Shown here: in pieces, positions 33,721 to 42,599 of the stretch
Layout: the number at the start of each line of letters is the position of its first letter
How positions within the stretch are numbered: the stretch's first letter is position 1
The notes under the pieces: generated by a model
What the model saw: the letters and a program-made list of their open reading frames with translations, nothing else
Told to the model about the DNA's origin: nothing
Databases searched by the model: none
Source: Streptomyces sp. NBC_01298
GTDB taxonomy: Bacteria; Actinomycetota; Actinomycetes; Streptomycetales; Streptomycetaceae
Direction of reading: 5' to 3'
NCBI RefSeq assembly: GCF_035978755.1
Contig: NZ_CP108414.1
Location: 3,968,001 to 4,032,000 of the forward strand
DNA: 64,000 nucleotides
Translations under genes and position numbers: made by a program

Positions 33721-34890
33721 ATGCGCATCCGAAGCTCAGCACTCGCCGCAGTGGCCGCCCTGGCCCTCTCGGCCGCGATCCCCACCGCCGCCACCGCCGC
33801 CGCCACCGCCCAGGCGGAGGAGGCCGCCGCCGCCCGCCCCGGCGACATCGTCAGCAGCGCGCCGTCCGCCTTCCACCCGCTGCCCGGCCAGCCCACCAAC
33901 ACCAAGGCCTGGAAGATCCACTACAACTCGACGACCGCCGACGGAGCCCCGAACGTCGTCTCCGGCACCGTCGTCGTCCCGCAGGACGGCCGCACCGGCC
34001 CGCGCCCGCTGATCACCTACGCCGTCGGCACCGTCGGCATGGGCGACTCCTGCGCGCCGAGCAACAACCTCCCGTACGGCACCGCCATGGAGGCCAACCT
34101 CATCCAGCAGCTCACCCTGCGCGGCTGGGCCGTCGTCGTCACCGACTACGAGGGCCTCGGCACCCCCGGCACGCACACCTACACCGTCGGCCCCTCCGCC
34201 GGCCACGCCGTCCTCGACGCCGCCCGCGCGGCCACCCGCCTCCCCGAGGCCGGACTGTCCGCCACGACGCCCGTCGGCATCATGGGGTACTCCCAGGGCG
34301 GCCAGGCCAGCAGCTGGGCCGCCGAGCTGCAGGGCTCGTACGCACCGGAGTTGCAGGTCAAGGGCACCGCGACGGGTGGGGTTCCGGCCGACCTGCTGAA
34401 GGTCGCCGACTTCAACAACGGCTCCTACGGCTCCGGCCTCATCTTCATGGCCGCCGCCGGCCAGGACGCGGCCTTCCCGGAGCTGAAGCTCGACTCCTAC
34501 CTCAACCCGGCCGGAAAGGTCCTGGTCGGCGCCATGAAGGACAACTGCGTCGCGATCGACTCCATCGCCGGCTCCTTCAAGCGGATCTCCGACCTGACCA
34601 CCCGCAACCCGCTCGCGCAGCCGGACTGGCAGGCCCGCCTGAACCAGAGCAGGCTCGGGCGCACCGCCCCGGCCGCGCCCGTGTACCAGTACCACGCGCT
34701 CGGCGACGAGCTCATCCCGTACGCCGTCGGCAGCCGGCTGCGCTCCGACTGGTGCGCGCGGGGCACGAACCTCGAATTCGACACCATCTGGATCGGTGAG
34801 CACGTCAGCGGGGTCATCACGCAGTCCCTGGCGGCGGGCAACTGGCTCGCGGACCGTTTCGCAGGGCGCTCCACGCACCCGAACTGCTGA
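33721..34890 (+). CDS. secreted lipase / alpha-beta hydrolase (LIP family)
   Basis: The 389-residue exported enzyme has a signal peptide (MRIRSSALAAVAALALSAAI, cleavage near ATAQA) and a hydrolase domain. The nucleophile elbow is GYSQGG, the aspartate probably lies in HALGDELIP, and the His is in IWIGEHVSG. The family covers triacylglycerol lipases such as the Candida LIP type. The ATG at 33721 has GGGAGAG upstream. It ends in a strong hairpin terminator. Confidence 0.9.
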   Translation: MRIRSSALAAVAALALSAAIPTAATAAATAQAEEAAAARPGDIVSSAPSAFHPLPGQPTNTKAWKIHYNSTTADGAPNVVSGTVVVPQDGRTGPRPLITYAVGTVGMGDSCAPSNNLPYGTAMEANLIQQLTLRGWAVVVTDYEGLGTPGTHTYTVGPSAGHAVLDAARAATRLPEAGLSATTPVGIMGYSQGGQASSWAAELQGSYAPELQVKGTATGGVPADLLKVADFNNGSYGSGLIFMAAAGQDAAFPELKLDSYLNPAGKVLVGAMKDNCVAIDSIAGSFKRISDLTTRNPLAQPDWQARLNQSRLGRTAPAAPVYQYHALGDELIPYAVGSRLRSDWCARGTNLEFDTIWIGEHVSGVITQSLAAGNWLADRFAGRSTHPNC

Positions 34891-34918
34891 CCTGACAGGG
34901 GTATCGCGAGCACGGAGA

Positions 34919-34946
34919 CGGCCCGGCTGCCACAGCAGCCGGGCCG
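34919..34946. terminator. bidirectional terminator after the secreted lipase
   Basis: A perfect 12-base stem, CGGCCCGGCTGC/GCAGCCGGGCCG with a CACA loop, lies between the plus-strand lipase and the minus-strand gene ending at 35000. Short GGCGCCTC tandem units follow at about 34974-35000. Confidence 0.8.
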
Positions 34947-34999
34947 TATCGCCGTCGCCCCGTCTCGGCGCCTCGGCGCCTCGGCGCCTCGTCGCCTCG

Positions 35000-36622
35000 T
35001 CAGCCGGTGACTTCGACGTAGTCCTCGCGACTGCTGCTCGCGAAGTGAGTGGTGCCGTCGTCGTGGAACCGGGCCTGCCAGGTGCCGTCCTTCGTGGCGG
35101 TGAACCTCCGGCTGAAGCTGCCGTCGGCGGCGCTCGTGGTCGAACCCACGTAGGCGTAGGAGGTTCCGGTCCCGGCGGGCTTGAAGTAGAAGCGCACGAT
35201 CTGGGCCGCGTACGGCCGCCAGGTCGTGGCGGACGCGGCCCGCTGCTCGAGCGCGCCGGTGAGCGTGAGGTACTGGCCCTTGCGGACCGGCTCGGGCTTC
35301 GCGTTGAAGTCCGCGACGGCGGTCACGGTCCGGGTCAGACGAACGGGCTTCGAGGTCGACCCGTGGAGTTCGGGCGTGCCCGCGTACCGCAGTCGCCAGT
35401 AGCCGTCGACCGGCGCGTTCTCCAGCGTGGGCACCTTGAAGTACCGGTTGACGATCGCGTCCACGGTCGTGCGGGTGGACCAGCCGGTGCGGCCGTCGGC
35501 CGAGTACTGGACTTCGACCTTGGCGGAACCCGGCGCCGCCGAGGTGGCGTGCTGGACGAGAACTGCCTGCCCGGACACCTTGCGGTCCCTGTCCACCTTC
35601 ATGGTGACGGAGTCGATGGAGGTTCCCGCCGTCACCGTGGCACTGACGTCGGCGCCGTTGGAAATGACGTACCACGGCTGGTTGTACGCGGTGCCCACCT
35701 TCCAGGTCGAGGACTCCAGGACCTTCGCGGACTTGGTGAACCGACCCGCGGCATCGCTCGTGAACGCGGAAGTCGTGAACCGGTTGTTCGCGGCGTTGGG
35801 GATCGTCAGCAGCATCGACGTGGCGACCGGCTTCCGCGTGCCGTCCGGGGCGGCTCGCGTGATCGTTCCGCGGATGGTGGCGTCGTGGTCGTACGGGGCC
35901 GTCACCGAACGGGAGCCCTCGTCCAGGGTGATCTTCACCGGCAGACGCTCGACCCGGGGGTCGATGGTCGTGAACTCGCCGCGGTGGTCGGCGGAGTCGT
36001 GCGCGAGGGTGCCACCGAGATGCTTCTCCGTACCCGTGTAGGTCACCGGCGTGGAGAAATGTCCGGCGGCGTCGGTGGAAACCGCCAGGGACTGGCCTTC
36101 GAGGGCAACGGTCACCTTCCTGCCGGCGAGCGGGGTGCCCACCCCGTTACGGGGGTCATAGGCGATCAGGTCGGCGGAGAGCGTGGTGTCCAGGCTGTCG
36201 AGGGACACCTTCTTGGACGTGGCTTTGTTCTCGAACCTGGCGAGCGCACGGTAGTCGAGTTCCGCCACGGCCTTGCGGAGGATCCGCTCGCCCTTGGTGC
36301 CCTTGTACTCGACGTCCACGGAGTAGAGGCCGAGGTCGGCGAATCTCAACCCGTCGGACTGGTACACCTCCAGGCAGCCGGCGCAGCCGGGGGCGGTGTG
36401 CCTGAATTCCTTGACGGTCTGGATCCGGGTCTCGCTGCCCTTCTTGCGGATGTGGGCGACGAAGGCGGGCATGGGCTTCTCGGTCATGACACCGATGCCG
36501 TCGGGCCGCGCATAGGCGCTGATGGTGCCGACGGGATCGGCGGCCTGCGCGGTTCCGGATGCGAGCAGGGTGCCGAGAACGGCGGTGGCCGCGACGAGCG
36601 CCGCCGAGGTGAATCTCTTCAA
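35000..36622 (-). CDS. secreted protein built of Ig-like/carboxypeptidase-regulatory-like repeats
   Basis: From TTG 36622 (GGGGG five bases upstream) the 540-residue product begins MKRFTSAALVAATAVLGTLL with cleavage near AQAAD. The rest is beta-rich: a CxxC in PGCAGCLEV near residue 80, then repeated modules ending in D-A-A/D-G-S-F/H-F-S/T (STDAAGHFSTPVTY; TSDAAGRFTKSAK; SAADGSFSRRFTATKDG). The last one is the common Streptomyces outer-surface repeat ending in W-x-A-x-F/Y. No catalytic motif is seen; a structural or adhesive role is likely. Confidence 0.8.
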   Translation of the reverse strand: MKRFTSAALVAATAVLGTLLASGTAQAADPVGTISAYARPDGIGVMTEKPMPAFVAHIRKKGSETRIQTVKEFRHTAPGCAGCLEVYQSDGLRFADLGLYSVDVEYKGTKGERILRKAVAELDYRALARFENKATSKKVSLDSLDTTLSADLIAYDPRNGVGTPLAGRKVTVALEGQSLAVSTDAAGHFSTPVTYTGTEKHLGGTLAHDSADHRGEFTTIDPRVERLPVKITLDEGSRSVTAPYDHDATIRGTITRAAPDGTRKPVATSMLLTIPNAANNRFTTSAFTSDAAGRFTKSAKVLESSTWKVGTAYNQPWYVISNGADVSATVTAGTSIDSVTMKVDRDRKVSGQAVLVQHATSAAPGSAKVEVQYSADGRTGWSTRTTVDAIVNRYFKVPTLENAPVDGYWRLRYAGTPELHGSTSKPVRLTRTVTAVADFNAKPEPVRKGQYLTLTGALEQRAASATTWRPYAAQIVRFYFKPAGTGTSYAYVGSTTSAADGSFSRRFTATKDGTWQARFHDDGTTHFASSSREDYVEVTG

Positions 36623-36670
36623 GACGTCCCCCAGGAAGTCACAAGAAGGCACAGGAAATCAGTGGCCTTC

Positions 36671-36719
36671 CCCAGGTGTGACACCTGGGCAGACGTTCTG
36701 GTTGTACGCACGTGCGTAC
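36671..36719. promoter_or_regulatory. two perfect palindromes between secreted protein genes
   Basis: CCCAGGTGTGACACCTGGG (36671-36689) and GTACGCACGTGCGTAC (36704-36719) lie 15 bases apart. They are upstream of the TTG gene and downstream of the peptidase gene on the same strand. The first may be a terminator or operator; the second looks like a dimeric regulator site. Confidence 0.5.
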
Positions 36720-36769
36720 GAACTCGCGGGTGTTCCTTGCCAGATGGCCAGCACGCGCCCGGTGCGCTC

Positions 36770-38368
36770 TCACTCCCCGGCGGGGCAGGAGCGCGTCCCC
36801 GACGGCAGCCGGCCGTCGATCAGGAAGTGGTCCACGTACCCCTGCACACAGCGCGAGGCGACGTACCCGGTGTGCCCGTCGCCCTTGTAGTCCACGACCA
36901 CGGTGTTGCCGAGCCGCTTCGCCGTCTCCTCCGTCCACTCGTACGGGGTCGCCGGGTCTCCGCGCGTCCCGACGAGCAGGATGCGCGGGATGCCCGCGGG
37001 GCGGTCGATCCCGCGGATGAAACCGGTGCCCGCGGGGCGCCCGTAGCAGGCCAGGACCGTCATCAGCTGGCGCGGCCCGAAGATCGGCGAGGCGGCCAGG
37101 AACACCGGCTGGAGCGCCTCCAGCTCCCGCGCGACGTCCGCCGGGGAGGCCTTGGCGTCGCCGCGGTCCGGGTCGTCGGCGCAGTTCACGGCGACGAGCG
37201 CCGCGGCGGCGTTGTCGGCGGGCACGGCGGCGGCGCCCGTGCCGGGCCCGTCGGTGGGGTCCTCGGTCGGCGGTGGCGGTTCCTCCGGGCCGCCGAGCTG
37301 CATCAGCCCCACGGGGTCGCCGCGCCGCTCGACGAGGGCGAGCGCGTCCGCGAGGGCGGGCCAGGCCTTCCGCGAGTACAGGGCGATCCCGATGGCGTCG
37401 GCCACGTCCTGGCCGGTGAAGCGCAGTCCGCCCTCGCCGGTCAGCGGCGTCGCGTCCAGTCGGGTGACGAGGGCCTGGACCTTCTCCTTGGCGGTACGGG
37501 TGTTCGTGCCGTAGACGCAGTCCTGCCGGTGGGCGCACCACACGAGGAAGCCGTCCAGCGCCCGCTGCTGGCCGACCGCCGACAGCAGGGCCTGCTCGCC
37601 GAGCGGCTCGGTGAGGGTGTCCACCCCGTCGAGGACCATGCGGCCGGTGCGGCGCGGGAACAGCGCGGCGTAGACCGCGCCGAGGCGCGTCCCGTAGGAG
37701 AAGCCGAGGTAGTCGAGCTTGTCCTCCCCGAGGGCCCGGCGCAGCAGGTCCATGTCGCGGGCCACGCTGACGGTACCGACGTACGGGAGCACCGGGCCCG
37801 AGTCGAGCGCGCAGCGCTTGGCTTCGGCCCGCAGGGCGGCGAGCTCGGCGGCGGGCCCGGTGGGGGCCGCGCCGGCTCCTGTCTGCGTGATCCCTCCGCA
37901 GGTGACGGGGGCGCTGTGGCCGACGCCCCGGGGGTCGAAGGCGACCAGGTCGTAGCGCTTGTTGAGCTCCGCGAAGGCGTTGGGGTCGGCGGCGAGGGTG
38001 GAGACGCCGGGGGCGCCGGGGCCGCCGAAGTTCAGCACGAGGGAGCCGATCCGCTTGCCGGCGGGCCCGGTGGCGGGCAGCCGCGCGACGGCGAGCCGAA
38101 CCGTGCCCTTGGCTTTGCCCTCGTGGTCGATCGGCACGGTGAGGGTGCCGCAGCGCATGTCCGCGGGCGCGGGCCGCTCGGGGCAGGCGCCCCACTGGAT
38201 CGGCGCGGGCGCGGAGGTCCGCGCAGCAGCCGGACCTGGGACGCGGCCGGATCCGGGACCGGGCACGGCCGCGAGCAGGGCGCCGGCCAGGGCGGTGCCG
38301 ACGAATCCGACGGCTATTCGGGTACGGGCCCGTGAAGCCGAGCCGGCTGCGGGACGGGAACGGTGCAC
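36770..38368 (-). CDS. secreted tripeptidyl aminopeptidase-like alpha/beta hydrolase (TAP family)
   Basis: The 532-residue exported serine peptidase has an N-terminal signal (IAVGFVGTALAGALLAAVPG). The hydrolase core holds the oxyanion region VLNFGGPGAPGVS, FDPRGVGHSAPV, the nucleophile GFSYGTRLG, the aspartate in LLVGTRGDPATPYEW and the histidine in KGDGHTGYVASRC. The C-terminal TAP-like domain with conserved Cys ends RSCPAGE. The GTG at 38368 has AGGAGG five bases upstream. It removes N-terminal peptides from extracellular substrates. Confidence 0.9.
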   Translation of the reverse strand: MHRSRPAAGSASRARTRIAVGFVGTALAGALLAAVPGPGSGRVPGPAAARTSAPAPIQWGACPERPAPADMRCGTLTVPIDHEGKAKGTVRLAVARLPATGPAGKRIGSLVLNFGGPGAPGVSTLAADPNAFAELNKRYDLVAFDPRGVGHSAPVTCGGITQTGAGAAPTGPAAELAALRAEAKRCALDSGPVLPYVGTVSVARDMDLLRRALGEDKLDYLGFSYGTRLGAVYAALFPRRTGRMVLDGVDTLTEPLGEQALLSAVGQQRALDGFLVWCAHRQDCVYGTNTRTAKEKVQALVTRLDATPLTGEGGLRFTGQDVADAIGIALYSRKAWPALADALALVERRGDPVGLMQLGGPEEPPPPTEDPTDGPGTGAAAVPADNAAAALVAVNCADDPDRGDAKASPADVARELEALQPVFLAASPIFGPRQLMTVLACYGRPAGTGFIRGIDRPAGIPRILLVGTRGDPATPYEWTEETAKRLGNTVVVDYKGDGHTGYVASRCVQGYVDHFLIDGRLPSGTRSCPAGE

Positions 38369-38466
38369 TGCACCCTCCTGGAGCGGCCCCCCGGACCAGA
38401 GAGCCCCACACTAAGCGCGCCCTGCGCACCCCGCTCCGCGAGCCCATCACCCGTCCGGCCCCTTGA

Positions 38467-38520
38467 CGCGCCCCTGGGGCTCCGCCCCAGACCCCGCTCC
38501 TCAAACGCCGGAGGGGCTCG
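38467..38520. repeat. second copy of the dispersed CTCAAACGCCGG intergenic repeat
   Basis: The same modules as at 8308-8348 recur here: CTGGGGCTCCGCCCC followed by CCGCTCCTCAAACGCCGGAG. They lie between the peptidase promoter and the acyl-CoA synthetase stop codon, again in a non-coding gap. Confidence 0.75.
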
Positions 38521-38529
38521 AATCGCCCG

Positions 38530-40419
38530 TCAGGAGGACCGGTACAGGGCTTCGATCTCCCGCGCGAAATCCCGGGCGACCGAGCCCCTCTTCAGCTTCA
38601 GCGAAGGCGTCAGGTGCCCGCGCTCCTCCGTGAAGTCCCCTTCCAGCACCGCGAAGCGCCGGATCGACTCCGCCCGCGACACCAGCCGGTTCGCCTCGTC
38701 CACCGCCCGCTGGAGGTCCGCCCGCAGTTCCTCGTCGGACACCAGCTGCCTGATCGGCACGCCCACCTTCTTGCGCATCTGGCGCCAGTGCTGGAGCCCC
38801 TCCGGTTCCAGGGTGATCAGCGCGGTGACATAGGGCCGGTTGTCGCCGACCACCATGCACTGGCCCACCAGCGGGTGGGCCCGTAGCCAGTCCTCCAGGG
38901 GTGCGGGGGCCACGTTCTTGCCGCCCGAGGTGATGATGATGTCCTTCTTCCGCCCGGTGATCGTCAGGTACCCGTCCGCGTCGAGCTCCCCGATGTCCCC
39001 CGTGGACAGCCACTGCTCCCCGCCCACCGCCACGCCGCTGTTCCAGTACCCCGCGAACACGTGCGGCCCCCGCAACAGCACCTCCCCGTCGTCCGCGATG
39101 CGTACCGCCGTCCCCGGCAGCGGCCACCCCACCGTGCCCAGCCGGGGCCGCAGCGGCGGGGTGACGGTCGCGGCCGCGGTCGTCTCCGTGAGCCCGTAGC
39201 CCTCGAAGACCTCGATGCCCGCTCCCGTGTAGAAGGCGGCGAGGCGCCGGCCGAGCGGGGAGCCGCCGCTCAGGATGTACCGGACGCGCCCGCCCAGCGC
39301 CGCCCGGATCCGCCGGTAGACGAGCGGTTCGTACAGCGCCCGGCCCAGCCGCAGGCCCAGCCCCGGCCGCTTGCCCTCCACGACCGCCACCTCCCCGAAG
39401 CTGCGCGCGATCCGCGCCGCCCGGTCGAAGGAGGAGGCCCGGCCCATCTTCTCGGCCGTCGCCCGCGCGGTGTTGTAGACCTTCTCCAGGACGTACGGGA
39501 TCGCCAGCAGGAAGGTCGGCCGGAAGCCCGCCAGGTCGGACAGCAGGTCCTCGCCGCGGATGCTGGGCGCGTGGCCGAGCTTCACCCGCGCCCGCATGCA
39601 CCCGACGGCCACCATCCGCCCGAAGACGTGCGACAGCGGCAGGAAGAGGAGGGTCGAGGCCGGGTCCTTGCTGACCGATTTGAAGACGGGGTGCAGCAGC
39701 TCCACCGAATTGTCCACCTCGGCGAAGAAGTTGGCGTGCGTCAGCACGCACCCCTTGGGCTGGCCCGTGGTCCCGGAGGTGTAGATCAGCGTCGCGACGG
39801 ACTCCGGCGCGCACCCGGCCCGCCGGGCGGCGACGACCTCGTCGGGCACGTGCTCCCCGGCCTTGACCAGCCGGGCCAGGGCCCCCGTGTCGAACTCCCA
39901 GAGGTGGCGCAGCCAGGGCAGGTTGGCCCGCTCCGCGCTGATGATCCGCGCCTGCGCCGTGTCCTCCACCGCGCAGGCCACGGCGCCCGAGTCCTGGATG
40001 ATCCAGCGCGCCTGGATCGCGGAGGAGGTCGGGTAGACCGGTACGGTGATCAGCCCGGCCGCCCAGCCCGCGAAGTCCAGCAGGGTCCACTCGTAGGTGG
40101 TCCGCGCCATGATGGCCAGCCGGTCACCGGGGCGCAGCCCTTCGGCGATCAGCCCCTTCGCGACGGCGAGCACCTCGGCGGCGAACTCGGCGGCCGTGAC
40201 GTCCCGCCAGGTCCCGTCCCGCTCCTTGCGGGCGAGTACGGCTTCCCGTGGAGCCTCGCGGGCATTGTCGAAGGGGATGTCCCCGAGGGACCCGCTGACC
40301 GGCACCGGGGCCAGCGGGGGCACCCACACCTGGCGCACGCGCCCCTCGATCACGGTCTTGACGGGCTCGACGGGCTTCGGGGAACTGACGACCCTCACCA
40401 GGCTGGATTCGGCGGTCAC
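38530..40419 (-). CDS. long-chain acyl-CoA synthetase (AMP-binding)
   Basis: The 629-residue enzyme shows IYTSGTTGQPKGCVLTH (P-loop), FEGYGLTETTAAATVT, STGDIGELDADGYLTITGRK and a C-terminal SLKLKRGSVARDF. Its length and spacing match bacterial FadD15-like ligases that activate fatty acids for degradation or lipid synthesis. The GTG at 40419 has GAGAGG six bases upstream. A strong palindrome lies 26-55 bases upstream of the start, pointing to TetR/FadR-type control. It is a paralogue of the gene at 28298-30151. Confidence 0.92.
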   Translation of the reverse strand: MTAESSLVRVVSSPKPVEPVKTVIEGRVRQVWVPPLAPVPVSGSLGDIPFDNAREAPREAVLARKERDGTWRDVTAAEFAAEVLAVAKGLIAEGLRPGDRLAIMARTTYEWTLLDFAGWAAGLITVPVYPTSSAIQARWIIQDSGAVACAVEDTAQARIISAERANLPWLRHLWEFDTGALARLVKAGEHVPDEVVAARRAGCAPESVATLIYTSGTTGQPKGCVLTHANFFAEVDNSVELLHPVFKSVSKDPASTLLFLPLSHVFGRMVAVGCMRARVKLGHAPSIRGEDLLSDLAGFRPTFLLAIPYVLEKVYNTARATAEKMGRASSFDRAARIARSFGEVAVVEGKRPGLGLRLGRALYEPLVYRRIRAALGGRVRYILSGGSPLGRRLAAFYTGAGIEVFEGYGLTETTAAATVTPPLRPRLGTVGWPLPGTAVRIADDGEVLLRGPHVFAGYWNSGVAVGGEQWLSTGDIGELDADGYLTITGRKKDIIITSGGKNVAPAPLEDWLRAHPLVGQCMVVGDNRPYVTALITLEPEGLQHWRQMRKKVGVPIRQLVSDEELRADLQRAVDEANRLVSRAESIRRFAVLEGDFTEERGHLTPSLKLKRGSVARDFAREIEALYRSS

Positions 40420-40444
40420 GGCGTGCCTCTCTGGCCGGCGGAGT

Positions 40445-40474
40445 GTTACCGCCGGTAATTTACTTAGCGGTAAC
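40445..40474. promoter_or_regulatory. operator upstream of the acyl-CoA synthetase gene
   Basis: The arms GTTACCGC (40445-40452) and GCGGTAAC (40467-40474) are perfect complements. The palindrome TTACCGCCGGTAA (40446-40458) overlaps the first arm. AT-rich promoter-like sequence lies between them. This is the form of a TetR- or FadR-type fatty-acid-responsive operator. Confidence 0.6.
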
Positions 40475-40604
40475 CACCCCTGAACACCCCTGTGCCCGGC
40501 TTTTCACCGATGCTCCACGCCACGCTGCCCACACCCCCACCTCACGCGCACGCCGACGCCCAGGCTCACCACTGCCGCACAAACCCGGTGACCGAAGATC
40601 ATCG

Positions 40605-41210
40605 ATGCACCAGACTTCCCTCATGCCCTCTCCCGACCCGAACCCCAAGGCCGAGCTGCTCTTCTACCTCCGGTCGGCCCGCGAAGCCCTCCTCTGGAAG
40701 CTCGAAGGCCTCTCGGAATACGACGCCCGCCGCCCCCTCACCCCCACCGGCACGAACCTCCTGGGCCTGGTGAAGCACGCGGCCACCACGGAGCTCGGCT
40801 ACCTCGGCGACACCTTCGGCCGCCCCTCCGGGGAGCCGCTCCCCTGGGTCGCGGAGGACGCCGAACCCAACGCGGACATGTGGGCCACCCCCGACCAGTC
40901 GCGCGCGGACGTCATCGGCCTCTACCACCGCGCGTGGGCCCACTCGGACGCCACGCTCGAGGCCCTCCCCCTGGACACGGTCGGCACGGTCCCGTGGTGG
41001 CCGAGCCACGACAACCAGGTCTCCCTGCACCACGCCGTGGTCCGCGTCGTCTCCGACACCCACCGGCACGCCGGCCACGCCGACATCCTCCGCGAACTCC
41101 TGGACGGCACGGTGGGCATGCAGCCCACCAACCCCGGCGTCCCGTCCGCCGACACCACCTGGTGGCAGGCCCACCACGCCCGCCTGGAACGGGCGGCCCG
41201 CGAGGCCTGA
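40605..41210 (+). CDS. DinB family protein (DUF664 type)
   Basis: The 201-residue four-helix-bundle protein has the putative metal-binding histidines of the DinB superfamily: VKHAATTELGY in the second helix and DTHRHAGHADILRE in the fourth. Members include thiol-dependent S-transferases that use mycothiol or bacillithiol; the exact role of this one is unknown. ATG 40605 and 40623 are both possible starts, neither with a strong ribosome site. Confidence 0.82.
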   Translation: MHQTSLMPSPDPNPKAELLFYLRSAREALLWKLEGLSEYDARRPLTPTGTNLLGLVKHAATTELGYLGDTFGRPSGEPLPWVAEDAEPNADMWATPDQSRADVIGLYHRAWAHSDATLEALPLDTVGTVPWWPSHDNQVSLHHAVVRVVSDTHRHAGHADILRELLDGTVGMQPTNPGVPSADTTWWQAHHARLERAAREA

Positions 41211-41377
41211 GCACCGGACGGGGCCCGTACGGGCCAGCCGCGGCGAAAGCGCTGCCGTCGGGCCGGCGCGACCAGATGGTCATCACGCAGTACCCGCCGG
41301 ACACGCCGGTGACGTCCACGAGCGGGATCAGCCGCCATGCCCAGAGGTTCCGGACGGCCAGGGCGTCGCCCCGGATC

Positions 41378-42361
41378 TCACTCCGCGGGCGGGCAGTCCC
41401 GGCAGCGGGCGCCCGGCACCGGCGACCTGAAGCCCCGTTCGCAGCCGTCGCAGTTCCGCATCGGGTGCGGGCGCTCGACGGGCCGTACGGGCTCCGGCGC
41501 GGGCAGGTGCGGCGGGATCCACGCCTTGAGCCGGTGCTCGACGAGGCCCGCCGGGTGGCGGAGATCGGCGGGCAGTCCGGAGGCGAGCATGACCCGTACG
41601 GCCACGGGATCCGCTCCGCGCTCCAGCCACTGCGCGACCAGGGGCGCCAACTTGCGCACGTCGCGGTCGGCGAGCAGCAGCCGCGGATCGTCCCCCCGCA
41701 GCCGCGCGAGCAACGCGGGGGCCTCCGGCGGCGGTACGGGACCGGGCGCCGAGCCCGGCACGAACACCGGGGCGGTCTGGGACCGGGGCACCGAGCCCGG
41801 CTCCGTTCCCGGCTCGGGCTCCGGCGTCGGCTCGGGCTCGGGCTCCGGCTGGAGGTCCGGCCCCGGGCCCGGCGAGGCCTCCAGGCCGGGTTCCGGTTCC
41901 GGGGCGGGCTCCGGGTCGGGTTCCGGTTCCGGGGCCGGCTCCGGGTCGGGTTCCGGCGCGGGTTCCGGCCTCGCCGCGGGGACCGGGCCGCACTTCGCGG
42001 CCGGGTGGTTGTAGGACACCGTGCGCGTGATCACCTGTCCGTTCGCCAGCCGGACCCGGCTGCGCTCCAGGTACCCGTACTCCTCCAGCTCCCGCAGCGC
42101 GCGCGAGATCCGGTCCTCCCCCTCCGGGAACCGCTCCGCGAGCCGCTTGATGCCGATGCGGGCCCCGGCGGGCAGCGACTGGATGTAGGCACCGAGGGCG
42201 ATCGCGGTCAGCGACAGCTCGCGGTGCTGGATCAGGTGGTTGCCGATCACGGTGAAGTGGCCGGAGTGCCGGATGTTGACGTGGTCGACACCTGATCGGG
42301 GGGTCCCGGCGGGAACACGGGACGATGCGCGCGAGGGCGCGCTAAGCTGCGAAAGAGCCAT
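41378..42361 (-). CDS. helix-turn-helix protein with an EP-repeat linker and zinc-ribbon end
   Basis: The 327-residue protein has an N-terminal winged-helix domain ([40 protein letters not shown] and [13 protein letters not shown]). A 70-residue Glu/Pro/Asp repeat linker ([13 protein letters not shown]) follows, then a helical domain ([20 protein letters not shown]) and a C-terminal CDGCERGF...CRDC zinc ribbon. It resembles Streptomyces replication-initiator-like or transcription-related helix-turn-helix proteins. It is a likely DNA-binding regulator of unknown targets. Confidence 0.8.
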   Translation of the reverse strand: MALSQLSAPSRASSRVPAGTPRSGVDHVNIRHSGHFTVIGNHLIQHRELSLTAIALGAYIQSLPAGARIGIKRLAERFPEGEDRISRALRELEEYGYLERSRVRLANGQVITRTVSYNHPAAKCGPVPAARPEPAPEPDPEPAPEPEPDPEPAPEPEPGLEASPGPGPDLQPEPEPEPTPEPEPGTEPGSVPRSQTAPVFVPGSAPGPVPPPEAPALLARLRGDDPRLLLADRDVRKLAPLVAQWLERGADPVAVRVMLASGLPADLRHPAGLVEHRLKAWIPPHLPAPEPVRPVERPHPMRNCDGCERGFRSPVPGARCRDCPPAE

Positions 42362-42599
42362 GGGGAAGGTTGTGCTTCCTGTTTGGTCAGACCCTCGTTC
42401 GGGATGCCAGTCCCGGCGGGGGTCGTCTCATGTCTGAGGTGGTGTGGGGCGAGCATATGCCCGGCAACCATCCACAAATCCAGCTGAGTTGGCACAGTTC
42501 ACCCGTGCGGGTGACGAGGCCCGGCGAGGCCCCGGCGGGGAGCCGGAGGGGTGGGTCTGGTTGGTTTCACCTGGTCTTTTCAAGGGGTTGCGTCCGGCC

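Noticed and set aside
34796..38335. 1179-codon plus-strand open frame
   Set aside because: It is antisense to two well-supported secreted protein genes and has shadow-like Arg/Gly/Val composition.
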